Assembly: GCA_009731375.1 (NCBI GenBank) | Contig: BJOX01000059.1 | Span: 1,091,087 to 1,155,086 of the forward strand | Length of the DNA stretch: 64,000 nucleotides | Source of the DNA: Paulinella micropora | Taxonomy: Eukaryota > Cercozoa > Imbricatea > Euglyphida | Direction of reading: 5' to 3' | In this document: piece by piece, positions 47,196 through 55,781 of the stretch | How positions within the stretch are numbered: position 1 is the stretch's first letter | How the letters are laid out: every line of letters begins with the position of its first letter | Position numbers and translations under genes: made by a program | The notes under the pieces: generated by a model | The model's input: the letters and a program-made list of their open reading frames with translations, nothing else | Databases searched by the model: none | Told to the model about the DNA's origin: nothing

Positions 47196-49460
47196 ATGCA
47201 AGTCCGAAAAAGAGATGGCTCTTTGGAGCCCGTGTCTTTTGACAAAGTGCTTCGCAGAGTCTCTCTCCTCGCAACTGATCTGCCAGGCGCGAGCGCGGTC
47301 GAGGTGGCCCGACAAACAATTGCGGGCATACGAGAAGGAATCTCGACCTCCGAATTGGATGGACTCGCCGCCTCGAGCTGTGCGGCGTTGGCCTCGTACC
47401 ACCCTGGCTATGCACTGCTCGGTGGCAGAATCGCTGCTAGTGACCTCCAAAAAAGTTGCCCAGCCACGTTCCGGGACGCGATGGACCGTCTGCGCCTATC
47501 GCTGGTGCCCAGCTTTTCGGTGTTTGTCGACAAGCACCAGGCTGCTTTAAACGAGACAGTTATGCCCGAAAGAGACCTCAATTTCGACTACTTCGGAATC
47601 AGCACGCTCAAGCAGGGCTACCTTCTCAGAGACGCCGACGACAAGATTTGCGAGACGCCGCAATACTTGTACATGCGAATCGCGGTGGCGCTTCACCACA
47701 GCCCGGAAGAAAGCGACGACACTGTCTTGCGCAGGATACGCGAGACCTACAATCTCTTGTCTGCTGGCCTGTACAGCCATGCTTCGCCAACGATGTTCAA
47801 CGCCGGCCTGCGCCGGAACCAGCAGCTGGCTTCGTGTTTCCTGTTGCCGGTTCGAGAAGACAGTCTCACAGGGATCTTCGAAACCGTGAAGGACTGCGCT
47901 GTCATTTCAAAACACGCAGGAGGTGTTGGTTTGTTTATCGGCAACGTGCGAGCAGCAGGCAGCAGGATCTACGGGACGGGGGGCAGGTCGGGGGGGGTTG
48001 TACCGCTTGCCCGCGTTCTTAATGAAGCCTCACGTTTTGCGGATCAGAGTGGGCGCAGGAAAGGAGCTTTTGCCGTGTACATGCCTCCGTGGCACAAGGA
48101 CATCTTCGATTTCTTGCAGCTGCGCCAGAATACAGGTGCAGCGGAAACGAGAGCACGGGATCTGTTTACAGCGCTGATGATACCAAATCTCTTTATGGAA
48201 CGAGTGCACGACGACGGTGACTGGACGTTGTTTTGTCCGACCGAGGTCCAGGGGCTTGACAATTCATGGGGCAAGTTCTGGGAGTCTCGCTACACAAACG
48301 CTGAGAAAACACAACAGGGCCAAAAAGTGAAGGCCAGGCACCTATGGTCGGCCATTTTAAAAGCCCAAATCGAGACGGGCACGCCGTACATCATTTACCG
48401 AGACCACGCCAACGCGAAAAGCAATCAACAGCATACTGGAGTTATTCAGAATTCAAATTTATGCGCGGAGATCATGGAAGTGAGCTCGCCCGAAGAGACA
48501 GCCGTCTGTAACCTCGCTTCTCTGTGTCTTCCCCGTTTTGTCACAGATGACAAGAAAATCGACATCAGCCTCCTCCACTCTGTCACGCGCAGTGCGGTAA
48601 GGGCCTTAGACCGCATCATCGACTTGACGACCTACCCCGTCCCCGAGGCTAAAATGTCAAACTTGGAGCACAGGCCAGTTGGATTGGGCATCTGCGGCCT
48701 GGCAGACCTGTTCATGATCTTGGGACTTGGTTTTGAGAGCCCCGAAGCCGCCGCTCTGAATGACCGTGTAATGCGCGAGATCTACTTTGCTGCGATCACT
48801 GCCAGCGTAGATCTCGCGAAAGAAAGGGGACAATACCCGGAGTTCGAGGGCAGCCCCGCCTCGCAGGGCAAGCTGCAGCCGGACCTCTGGGGCGTGGAGC
48901 TGAAGTCAGAGCGATGGAGTAGGCTGAAGGCAGACATGAAGACACATGGTCTCAGAAACTCGTTGGTGGTCGCGCTTATGCCAACGGCGTCCACGAGTCA
49001 GATACTCGGAGTGAACGAGAGTTTTGAACCGGTCTATAGCAATTTAATGGTCAGGCGGACACTGGCCGGGGAACATGCTATACTCAACCGGTACTTGGTC
49101 AGGGCGCTTGAACAAAGAGGCCTCTGGACCCCAGCGGTCAGAGCGCAGCTCCTGGCAAACGACGGCTCTGTCCAGAACATCGCGACCATACCAGAGGACG
49201 TAAAGCAAGTCTTCAAGACGGTCTTTGAAGTACCGATGAAGACGCAGCTGCAGCTATCCGCCGGGCGCGGGCCTTACGTGTGCCAGTCCCAGAGCCTCAA
49301 TGTGTTTTTCGAAAACGTGACCGAACGCAAACTGTCTAGTAGTCATTTTTATGCCTGGGAACTAGGCCTGAAGACCGGTTGTTACTACCTTCGAACCAAG
49401 GCAGCCACTAGTGCCAAGCAGTCGTGTACCGGTGATGTGTGTATCATGTGTACAGTTTAA
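47196..49460 (+). CDS. Ribonucleotide reductase, large (alpha) subunit, class I
   Basis: Complete 754-aa protein, the usual length. The N-terminus resembles an ATP-cone (VRKRDGSLEPVSFDKVLRRV). The catalytic barrel has SPTMFNAGLRRNQQLASCFL, NLCAEIMEVSSPEETAVCNL (active-site Cys, Asn and Glu) and LMPTASTSQILGVNESFEP. The redox tail is CTGDVCIMC. It reduces ribonucleoside diphosphates to supply dNTPs for viral DNA synthesis and would need a small subunit, not seen in this window (host or beyond the edge). There are no introns or stops, so it appears functional. Its stop directly meets the stop of the convergent next gene. Confidence 0.95.
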   Translation: MQVRKRDGSLEPVSFDKVLRRVSLLATDLPGASAVEVARQTIAGIREGISTSELDGLAASSCAALASYHPGYALLGGRIAASDLQKSCPATFRDAMDRLRLSLVPSFSVFVDKHQAALNETVMPERDLNFDYFGISTLKQGYLLRDADDKICETPQYLYMRIAVALHHSPEESDDTVLRRIRETYNLLSAGLYSHASPTMFNAGLRRNQQLASCFLLPVREDSLTGIFETVKDCAVISKHAGGVGLFIGNVRAAGSRIYGTGGRSGGVVPLARVLNEASRFADQSGRRKGAFAVYMPPWHKDIFDFLQLRQNTGAAETRARDLFTALMIPNLFMERVHDDGDWTLFCPTEVQGLDNSWGKFWESRYTNAEKTQQGQKVKARHLWSAILKAQIETGTPYIIYRDHANAKSNQQHTGVIQNSNLCAEIMEVSSPEETAVCNLASLCLPRFVTDDKKIDISLLHSVTRSAVRALDRIIDLTTYPVPEAKMSNLEHRPVGLGICGLADLFMILGLGFESPEAAALNDRVMREIYFAAITASVDLAKERGQYPEFEGSPASQGKLQPDLWGVELKSERWSRLKADMKTHGLRNSLVVALMPTASTSQILGVNESFEPVYSNLMVRRTLAGEHAILNRYLVRALEQRGLWTPAVRAQLLANDGSVQNIATIPEDVKQVFKTVFEVPMKTQLQLSAGRGPYVCQSQSLNVFFENVTERKLSSSHFYAWELGLKTGCYYLRTKAATSAKQSCTGDVCIMCTV

Positions 49461-50198
49461 TTAAACCAAATCTACAGACAAGTCCATAGCACTGGCGCCG
49501 CCCTCGCCGCTTTCGTCGCCGGACAGGGACACGCCAAAAGCTTGCTTTTCTGAGAGGTCTTGGTCCGGGTACCCCAGGCCGGCTTCTTGCTTTCTGATCT
49601 GCAGAACGCGCCAAGAAAGTGTAACTTTTTCGCCCTTGCTGCAGAGCGCCGTAGCTTGCACCACCGCTCGCACCACGTCGCCCTTTTGCAAGGTGGAGAC
49701 ATCTCCGCCTCCGAGGAACCGAGCTCCCGTGACGGTGACGGTCAGGCGCGGCGCCCAGGCGCGGTCGGACTTTTGCGAAGTGCGCAGGCGCGTACAGGGC
49801 TGGTAGCAGCACTTGACCTGCTCGTCGCTCTTTGCCATCGGGCCCGCCCTCTTCATCGTAGGAACAATTTTGTCGCGCTGTTCCACCACGAGGTCGGCAA
49901 CCTTTTCGTCGATTGAACGCAGCACCTTGAACGCCTGCAGCACTTCGCCATACTGTTGCGCGTGCTTGAAGTCGAGGTCAATGGTGGTCTTGGCTGACTT
50001 GTTGCCTTGGTCGTACGTCGAGGGGTCCCAACTGAGCTGAAGCGCCGGGAGCACGAGCGTTAGACTCTTTTCGCCGTGGCACAAATTTGAAAATATGCTC
50101 CCATACGCAGTTCTGGGCACGTCCGACAGGCGGAGCTTTTTCGGGTCGGCGGCTGGGTCAAAGGGCCTGACTTGGCTGTTGTCTACAACGAGGGACAT
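49461..50198 (-). CDS. Putative single-stranded DNA-binding protein, 245 aa
   Basis: Intact frame starting MSLVVDNSQVRPFDPAADPK. The N-terminal half has aromatic and hydrophobic strands (SLTLVLPALQLSWDPSTYD). The C-terminal half has VVRAVVQATALCSKGEKVTL then SWRVLQIRK, like the OB-fold end of nucleocytovirus SSB-like proteins, followed by an acidic tail (LSGDESGEGG) common in SSBs. It sits among replication genes (reductase, clamp). The family is inferred from pattern and context, not from a signature motif. It ends head-on against the reductase gene with no spacer. Confidence 0.45.
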   Translation of the reverse strand: MSLVVDNSQVRPFDPAADPKKLRLSDVPRTAYGSIFSNLCHGEKSLTLVLPALQLSWDPSTYDQGNKSAKTTIDLDFKHAQQYGEVLQAFKVLRSIDEKVADLVVEQRDKIVPTMKRAGPMAKSDEQVKCCYQPCTRLRTSQKSDRAWAPRLTVTVTGARFLGGGDVSTLQKGDVVRAVVQATALCSKGEKVTLSWRVLQIRKQEAGLGYPDQDLSEKQAFGVSLSGDESGEGGASAMDLSVDLV

Positions 50199-50346
50199 TG
50201 GTTGAATTCTGGCCTGGATCTTCTCTCTCTCTCTTTAAAGGGGATATACACGCGACTTCTTTTAAATCTCAAACTTTAAATGGTGGCCGTTTGAAATCCG
50301 AAAAAAAGGAAACGGAAATAAGCGCGACGATTTACTCAGCCAAAAA

Positions 50347-51327
50347 ATGAGCTACCGCTTTCTGTGGAGGTCCAAGTCCAACGGCGTTGCTTTTCGCCGG
50401 GCACTCGACTCGCTGTCCCCGCTGCTGCTGGAGGCTCGTGTCGAAGCGACCGTCGACAAGCTTGTCCTGTGCAGTGCAGCCGATGGGCTGGTTGCTCAGT
50501 TTGTGGTACCCTTTTTGGGCGCCGCTAACGGCGACTATGTCTCCCTCAGTGGCAACTCGTCCAAATGCGTGTTTTCGCTCGACCTGAAAGAAATCCAGTG
50601 CTGGCTGAGCACGTTTCGCGAGGGCATGACACTCGAGCTGTCCGTCGCGCTCGACAACAGGCTTTGTGTGAAATTTTACAACGAAGCCAAATCTTTCGAA
50701 CATTACAGCGACCTGACCTCGCTGCTCGTGTCCCAAGAAGCGGCGTTCCTACCGACGACCGAGTGGACTGATGTCGACCGTCTAGTTGAAGTTAGCGGCC
50801 CTGCCCTTAATGCCGTGGTGCGCCATCATTCCAAGAGCAATTCGCACTGCCGTCTGTTCGTGGAAGGGGAAAGGCTCTGTACCGAGTCCTCGCTGAGGGC
50901 AGTGGACGCGAGTCGGCTGGCACGCACCAGCCTTGGCGGCATCGCTCTGCTGGCAGAGGACAAGGAGTCGCTCTTGCGCTCGGACCTGTCGAAGACACCT
51001 ACCGAGGCCGGCGACTGTGTCTACTCACTTGAAACGCTGAAGAAGGTGCTTAAAAGTTGTGCGTTTCAGGAGAAAAAGACTGGTCGAGTCTTGGTCGGCG
51101 CTGCGCCGAATGTGCTGCACCTCGTCTTCAAACGGGAAGGCGGTCCATGGCTCAAGTATGCTATTCTGGCAGACTCCGAGGGACCGCCGCCTCCCCTGCC
51201 TGCGCTGGCGCCCCTCGCCCTGACCACCGACGGCGCCGCCGAGGAGGAAGAACAGCGCAGGGTGGTCATCAAGCGCAAGAAGAAGAACACGAAGCGGAAG
51301 AGAGACGAATGCCAGGCAGGCGCTTAA
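50347..51327 (+). CDS. PCNA-like sliding clamp (putative), 326 aa
   Basis: Starts MSYRFLWRSKSNGVAFRRAL. The repeated pattern of a hydrophobic helix (FRRALDSLSPLLLEARVEAT) followed by paired strands (KLVLCSAADGLVAQFVVPF), an inter-domain region and a second similar half is that of clamp proteins. The length is PCNA-like (~260) plus a Pro/Glu/Lys-rich tail (VVIKRKKKNTKRKRDE) that may be a nuclear signal. It would tether the polymerase to DNA. There is no PCNA signature I can fix with certainty; a herpes-type processivity factor is an alternative. The last 59 bp overlap the convergent zinc-finger gene. Confidence 0.45.
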   Translation: MSYRFLWRSKSNGVAFRRALDSLSPLLLEARVEATVDKLVLCSAADGLVAQFVVPFLGAANGDYVSLSGNSSKCVFSLDLKEIQCWLSTFREGMTLELSVALDNRLCVKFYNEAKSFEHYSDLTSLLVSQEAAFLPTTEWTDVDRLVEVSGPALNAVVRHHSKSNSHCRLFVEGERLCTESSLRAVDASRLARTSLGGIALLAEDKESLLRSDLSKTPTEAGDCVYSLETLKKVLKSCAFQEKKTGRVLVGAAPNVLHLVFKREGGPWLKYAILADSEGPPPPLPALAPLALTTDGAAEEEEQRRVVIKRKKKNTKRKRDECQAGA

Positions 51328-51742
51328 GGCGTCTCAGCATGTACTTTTTACCAGCGAGCTTACTAATAAACGTCTTTTGCGTTTCCTTTCTGTGCACCGG
51401 CACGTACCAATTGACTACCCGGCCCACGGCCCTGAAAGCCGAGATGTCCAGAGGTCCTCCGTAATCCACGAGCTCATGGCGCGGCGGCGCCGGTTGAACT
51501 AGCTGCTTGTGCAGATTGACTCTTAGGAACGAGTGCAAGAGGTCCATTGATCGTGAACGGATCGTCTCGGCAATCCCATATTCCGCGAAGGCCGCTGCAC
51601 AACCGATACTACAAAAATGACCCCAGACGAACAGCTCTTCGTCTGCGTGGGCTATCGGCAAGCCATACCACTTGCCGTCATCCCGCGCGCAGCCGTAGGA
51701 ACAGTGCAGACACTTGCCCTTGTAAACTTCGGTGCCCTCCAT
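51269..51742 (-). CDS. FCS/MYM-type zinc-finger protein, VLTF2-like, 157 aa
   Basis: Starts MEGTEVYKGKCLHCSYGCAR. The key segment KCLHC...GLPIA...WGHFCSIGCAAAFAEYG has the C-x2-C...F-C-S-x2-C-A-x-A layout of FCS fingers found in the poxvirus/nucleocytovirus late transcription factor VLTF2. The C-terminal half is basic (KLAGKKYMLRRLKRL). In such viruses the protein works with VLTF3, whose gene is the next one downstream on the other strand. It is shorter than or similar to relatives. Family placement is by finger pattern only. Confidence 0.55.
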   Translation of the reverse strand: MEGTEVYKGKCLHCSYGCARDDGKWYGLPIAHADEELFVWGHFCSIGCAAAFAEYGIAETIRSRSMDLLHSFLRVNLHKQLVQPAPPRHELVDYGGPLDISAFRAVGRVVNWYVPVHRKETQKTFISKLAGKKYMLRRLKRLPGIRLSSASCSSSCA

Positions 51743-51870
51743 CTTTTTTGTGTGTGTGTCACTGGCAACTCCTCCTTTTTCCCTTTGTGTTTCAAATCTT
51801 GAATCTTAAACGCTCGCGGTTCAAAGATCTGTTGCATTTCTTTCTCGCTAGCCAGCCGTCATTTTTGTAC

Positions 51871-52775
51871 ATGTCACACTGCGAACACGTCTGGACCTTC
51901 AGCTTAGCAACAACCGGTACGTACTGCTCCAAGTGTGGCCTGGTCAAGACAGAGCACGAGCTGTACACGTCGCAATGCTGGCTAGTCAATGGACAGATGC
52001 CCCGAGAGCAATCGGCCCCTCCCAGACATGTCGGCTACACGAGACTGAGCAGGTTCAGACAGATCACGCGCGAGACATTCAACCTGCGAGGTGTGAATCA
52101 ATCTGCGTCGTGTGTCAGCCCGGCCTTGTTAGCACAGGCGAGGCGCCTGGTCCACAAGTGGCGGGCACAGAGCCCGACGCCCGCTCGCCTCGCGTACATC
52201 TGGCGCCGAGAGAAGCTAGGCCCTTTAACCATCGACAAGGCCAGCCAGCTGTGCCACCTGCTCGGCTGCGGCCGGGGCCGGCGGGAGCCGAGCCAAGAGA
52301 CGCTAGAGGAGTTGCAACGCCTCTTCAAAAAAGTCGACGCCTGCTGGCCCAAAGTGCTGAAGAAGCTGAGGGAGCGGTATGGGTGGGAGAGAAGGTCGCT
52401 TTCTTGCTCTGTTTTCTTTTCATGTCTGTCTTTCTTTTTAGATGTTTCGTGAGCTATCAGACGTTGCTGAGGGCTTTCCTGCTGCTGCTGGGCGAGGAAG
52501 AGCTAGCGGCACAAGTGCCAGAGCTGAAGCAGTTAGAGAGCCGCCACCGCGCCAACGCCATGTTCGCCCTGGTGTGCGAAGAACAGGGCTGGGGCTTCAT
52601 CCCGTTATGTGGTTCACTGAACGGCAGCGGCCTCGCGCGCCCGCTCGCGAGCCATCTTTTGTCTGGCCCGCACGCCAAGAAGAAGAAGAAGAAAAAGAAA
52701 AAAAAGAAAAAGACGCCGGCCGCGGGTGTTGTGGCTATTGCTGAAAAAACAAATCTTGTATCATCTAGTCATTAA
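51871..52775 (+). CDS. VLTF3: VLTF3-like viral late transcription factor with one intron
   Basis: Exon 1 is 51,871-52,376, exon 2 is 52,442-52,775, giving 279 aa. The start MSHCEHVWTFS precedes a zinc ribbon (C-x-H ... GTYCSKCG). Family features follow: VGYTRLSRFRQITRE, a helical middle, LFKKVDACWPKVLKKLRER, then across the splice FVSYQTLLRAFLLLLGEEE and VCEEQGWGFIPL. These match the conserved SY..L...LLG and C.E..W.FIP parts of poxvirus A2L/VLTF3, a Nucleocytoviricota hallmark that drives late gene expression. A Lys-rich tail follows. Unspliced, exon 1 would read into a stop after a Phe/Ser-rich run. Earlier in-frame sequence to 51,547 lacks support. Confidence 0.8.
52377..52441 (+). other. 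Spliceosomal intron (65 nt) in the VLTF3-like gene
   Basis: GTATGG donor and TTTCTTTTTAG acceptor with a long pyrimidine tract. Splicing completes an Arg codon (CG|A) and joins RER to CFVSYQ in frame. Confidence 0.85.
52754..52759 (+). promoter_or_regulatory. TCTTGT motif upstream of the recombinase gene
   Basis: Follows AAAAAACAAA, 36 nt before the ATG at 52,790. It lies inside the last codons of the preceding gene. Confidence 0.4.
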
Positions 52776-52789
52776 AGAGGAAGAAGACC

Positions 52790-55102
52790 ATGGTGAAATG
52801 GGTCGCGAGTGGCCGGCTTGGCGCGGAGCCCAGCCACCTCAAAGTGGTAACCATGAGCGATGCCCCGCCCCAGCAGGTGGTTGACGCCTTTAACAACACC
52901 ACACTACAAGAAATCCGTGACGGCCAGAAGCCGGTGCCGGTCTGGGAACGCCTGCCGCTCAAGACGAAAATGAGCCCGCAGGAGTGGGCGGACCTACGAG
53001 ACAACTTTGTGGCCGCGCTGGATCTCCTCCGTTCTTACCGGGACGAGGTGCTGGACAGGGCGCACCTGTACTCGCTCGGGGTCGACCCCGCCCGTCACGC
53101 CGCCTCGCCCGTTCTGGCCCAGGTCATCAAGTCGCGCAAGGGCCACTGGAGCGAATTCATGGTGAAAGAAGACGGAGAGCTCGATGACGTCCTGTACGCG
53201 TACAAACGGTTCAAGGACAGCGGGCTGGACAAGGAAAACATGGTTTCGTGCCATCACGCGGGCAAAGTGGACTTTGTCATTGTAGAGAAGCCAGGGGGCG
53301 GCCTGCTGTTCCCTAGCAGCTCCGCCGACCTGGCCAAGGGCAGAAACACGACCCTTCGCAAGCTCCTCTTCGGTGACGAGGACGGCTGGGTGAAGCTGGG
53401 GTTGCCAAATCTCAGCGCCGGGCCGTTCACCAAGTGTCTGCTTGCTTATTGCATGACCTTTCTGCGGCTCCGCAAAGACGTGGACCAGTTTGTGAGTTTC
53501 ATAAACGACCTGGTCGACGCTACCAAGCCCAACCTCTCCGCGAGAGGACAAGACTACGGCCTTTTCCGGAGCAACTGGTTGATCCTAGCCACCCAGCGAC
53601 AGAGCCAGAAGGGCAAGGAACAGCCCTCGCGCTGTGTCTGGGGCGAGGACTTCGTGGTCAAGTGGTTTACGGAAGGGACGCTTTTTCGTGACAGGGACGC
53701 GAGTTCGGAAGGAGTTCAGCAGACCGGCAAGAAATTGATGAAGAACCTCAAGAAGAGGCACGTGCTCTACTTGGACCCCTGGTGCGCGTTCTTGGACGAG
53801 CTCTACCGAGCCATGCTCGCGGAGGCAGATTGCTTCGAGGACCCGGAAGCCAAGCGCGCCAACGACGGCCCCTTTGCGCCCAGCGAGAGACACCCGCTGT
53901 GGGCCCTGCAGTCCTTTCTGTTGCTGTCTATCCTCGGGTGCAGAATGTCCGAGCTGTGGCGCTTTAGCGAATTTGGCCCGGTGGAGGACGACCAGTATAT
54001 GACGTTTACGGAGATTGGCCGCCAAAAGCATGTCTTGCAGCACAGGGCGGCGAAAAAAGGCGCAGACCCCCTCAAAGACCCGGACGACCAGAGCGATTAC
54101 CAAGACTCTATCTATGTCGGCAAACCCATCGCCCTGCCCACGGCCTCGGCGACCGGTGTACTGAGGATCTGGCGCCACCTGATCTTTGGCACAGAGAACC
54201 ATTTTAAGCACCGGGCCAAGATGGCGCCGGGCGCTAGCATGCTGCTGAAAGGCGACAGGCCCAAGTCCGATTACCTGAGCTGGACCTCGCACCGGGCAGA
54301 GATCCTGGCGGAAGAGGACGACCAGCCCATTGCCATGCCACCGACGAAGAAGATGAAGGTCAGCACGCTGCCGTGGATGCAGAGTCTGGTGGTCGCGGGC
54401 CACAAGAAGAACATCGACAGGCCCAGCCAAGTGATGCCCAACAGCGAAGTGGGCGCGGCCCTGAAAGGTGGCGGCTTTAAGAACACGTTCGAAGACCTGA
54501 CGCACCTCTACCAAGAGCGCTCCAAGAGCGAGTTCCGCATCAGCCGCCCTCACCTGTTGCGAGCCATCTATGCCAATGTGGCCTGGGAGCTCTACGGAAA
54601 CCATTCGCTCGTGGCCCGGCCGGTGTTTTTTAGCCGGGTTTTGGGGCACACGCTCGAGTACGAAAACAAGGACGAAGGACTCAGCAATCTCAAGACGCAG
54701 ATGTTCTACGACAAGGTGAAAGTGATGAGCAAGGCGGCGCCGTCCCTGCACGAGCCGGACTTGGTGAAGATTGTGCAAGCCATTGTGCAACAGGGCGAAA
54801 AGCTGGCCTCGGACTACGCACGGGTCCTGGGTGACTTGAAATACGTCATCCCGCCCACGCTTAAACAGCTGCCCCGCGAGACCAGAGCCGAACGGTTACG
54901 CCGACAAGCCGTGGAATTTTTCGCGGCAAATTTGCAGCACCATGCCGAAGAACTGCGCCGGCCCAGTTTTTGGCGCGGAACGCTCGATTCCATTTTTTCC
55001 GTGAAGGCTTCCTACCGCTTCGCTAGTCATGCCGCTGCGGCCCTTGATACGGCTGATCCTACACCAGCCGCTCGGATCACGCGGTTTATGCAATTGTGCT
55101 AA
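52790..55102 (+). CDS. Tyrosine recombinase resembling telomere resolvases (protelomerases)
   Basis: Complete 770-aa protein. The catalytic half has LLLSILGCRMSELWRFSEF (Arg385), a Lys-rich segment after it (QHRAAKKG), RPHLLRAIYANVAWELYG (His588, Arg591), FFSRVLGHT (His620) and MFYDKVKV (candidate Tyr640). The order R...K...HxxR...GH...Y defines tyrosine recombinases. The G-R/C-R-x-x-E-L box, the H-x-L-R-A-x-Y helix and the Y-x-K-x-x-V end most resemble TelK/TelN/ResT-type resolvases, which cut palindromes and form covalently closed hairpin ends. The long N-terminus and an insert between the first Arg and His box are its own. Crypton or integrase-type recombinase is the alternative. A palindrome array lies 13 kb away in the same element. 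Confidence 0.6.
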   Translation: MVKWVASGRLGAEPSHLKVVTMSDAPPQQVVDAFNNTTLQEIRDGQKPVPVWERLPLKTKMSPQEWADLRDNFVAALDLLRSYRDEVLDRAHLYSLGVDPARHAASPVLAQVIKSRKGHWSEFMVKEDGELDDVLYAYKRFKDSGLDKENMVSCHHAGKVDFVIVEKPGGGLLFPSSSADLAKGRNTTLRKLLFGDEDGWVKLGLPNLSAGPFTKCLLAYCMTFLRLRKDVDQFVSFINDLVDATKPNLSARGQDYGLFRSNWLILATQRQSQKGKEQPSRCVWGEDFVVKWFTEGTLFRDRDASSEGVQQTGKKLMKNLKKRHVLYLDPWCAFLDELYRAMLAEADCFEDPEAKRANDGPFAPSERHPLWALQSFLLLSILGCRMSELWRFSEFGPVEDDQYMTFTEIGRQKHVLQHRAAKKGADPLKDPDDQSDYQDSIYVGKPIALPTASATGVLRIWRHLIFGTENHFKHRAKMAPGASMLLKGDRPKSDYLSWTSHRAEILAEEDDQPIAMPPTKKMKVSTLPWMQSLVVAGHKKNIDRPSQVMPNSEVGAALKGGGFKNTFEDLTHLYQERSKSEFRISRPHLLRAIYANVAWELYGNHSLVARPVFFSRVLGHTLEYENKDEGLSNLKTQMFYDKVKVMSKAAPSLHEPDLVKIVQAIVQQGEKLASDYARVLGDLKYVIPPTLKQLPRETRAERLRRQAVEFFAANLQHHAEELRRPSFWRGTLDSIFSVKASYRFASHAAAALDTADPTPAARITRFMQLC

Positions 55103-55128
55103 GAGTTTCAAGAATTAAAAGCTCATAA

Positions 55129-55184
55129 TTCGACTTTTATTGAAGGTCGAAAGTGAAAAGCGAAGCAAGGTCGAATCCCTTGCT
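55129..55184 (+). other. Two adjacent hairpins sharing TCGAA
   Basis: Arms at 55,129-55,137 and 55,143-55,151 (one mismatch), then AGCAAGG at 55,164 with CCTTGCT at 55,178 around a 7-nt loop. The second resembles a tRNA T arm (GGTCGAATCC). It lies between the recombinase stop and the next ATG; it may be an RNA 3'-end or processing signal. Confidence 0.35.
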
Positions 55185-55191
55185 AATTACG

Positions 55192-55755
55192 ATGAAACGC
55201 GACAAACCATGCCGAGTGGCACCCGACGGGAAAATTTCACTCATCGATTTTGCCGGGAAAACGTTTCCTTTTTTGACTCCTAGCCGTTGCGCGGAACGGA
55301 TCCGCAGGCACCTTGAGCTACACCCCTATCGCGTAACCAACGGTCACATTTCGAAATTCAAATTCCCGAAACAGCGCGGCCAGCGCTGTGGCACGTGGGT
55401 CTGCGCGCCCGAAATAGCGGCCGAAGTGGTGGCGCAGTTCGCGACTGACTGGGGCACCCGCTCACGGCGGCGGGCACCGGCTGGGGTCAGTGACCAGCCC
55501 CTTGTACCAAGCGTCGCCGCTGTCGTGAGCGATCTGGAGGGCGTCCGCGACGGATTTGCAGTTCTTGGACAGCTCGCTCCAGACACAACAAGCGCGTTCC
55601 AGCCTGGACTGGACGAGACAGTTGGTGCAGTTGCCGTTGCCGAAGAAGAGACAATGCCTCCTTTCGAGCTCCTGACCCCTATTCTGACTTACGAAGAACA
55701 GGACAGGCAAGAAGAAAATGAACTTGGCAGCTTCCCAGAGCATTTCGCTTTTTAA
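55192..55755 (+). CDS. Unknown protein, 187 aa, possible small DNA-binding domain
   Basis: The first ATG is 55,192 (MKRDKPCRVAPDGKISLIDF); upstream only a GTG opens the frame. The N-terminal ~90 residues form a compact mixed domain (FLTPSRCAERIRRHLELHPY; GTWVCAPEIAAEVVAQFATD) that could bind DNA. The rest is acidic and low complexity. A Cys-rich antisense frame (55,462-55,743) overlaps the low-complexity half and could instead be the real gene there. Function not recognised. Confidence 0.45.
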   Translation: MKRDKPCRVAPDGKISLIDFAGKTFPFLTPSRCAERIRRHLELHPYRVTNGHISKFKFPKQRGQRCGTWVCAPEIAAEVVAQFATDWGTRSRRRAPAGVSDQPLVPSVAAVVSDLEGVRDGFAVLGQLAPDTTSAFQPGLDETVGAVAVAEEETMPPFELLTPILTYEEQDRQEENELGSFPEHFAF

Positions 55756-55781
55756 TTAAAAAGAGATTGGTAGAAGAAAAT

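Noticed and set aside
53585-54790. 401-codon antisense ORF under the recombinase gene
   Set aside because: The plus frame has the recombinase motifs; the antisense one is His/Arg/Gln-rich shadow sequence.
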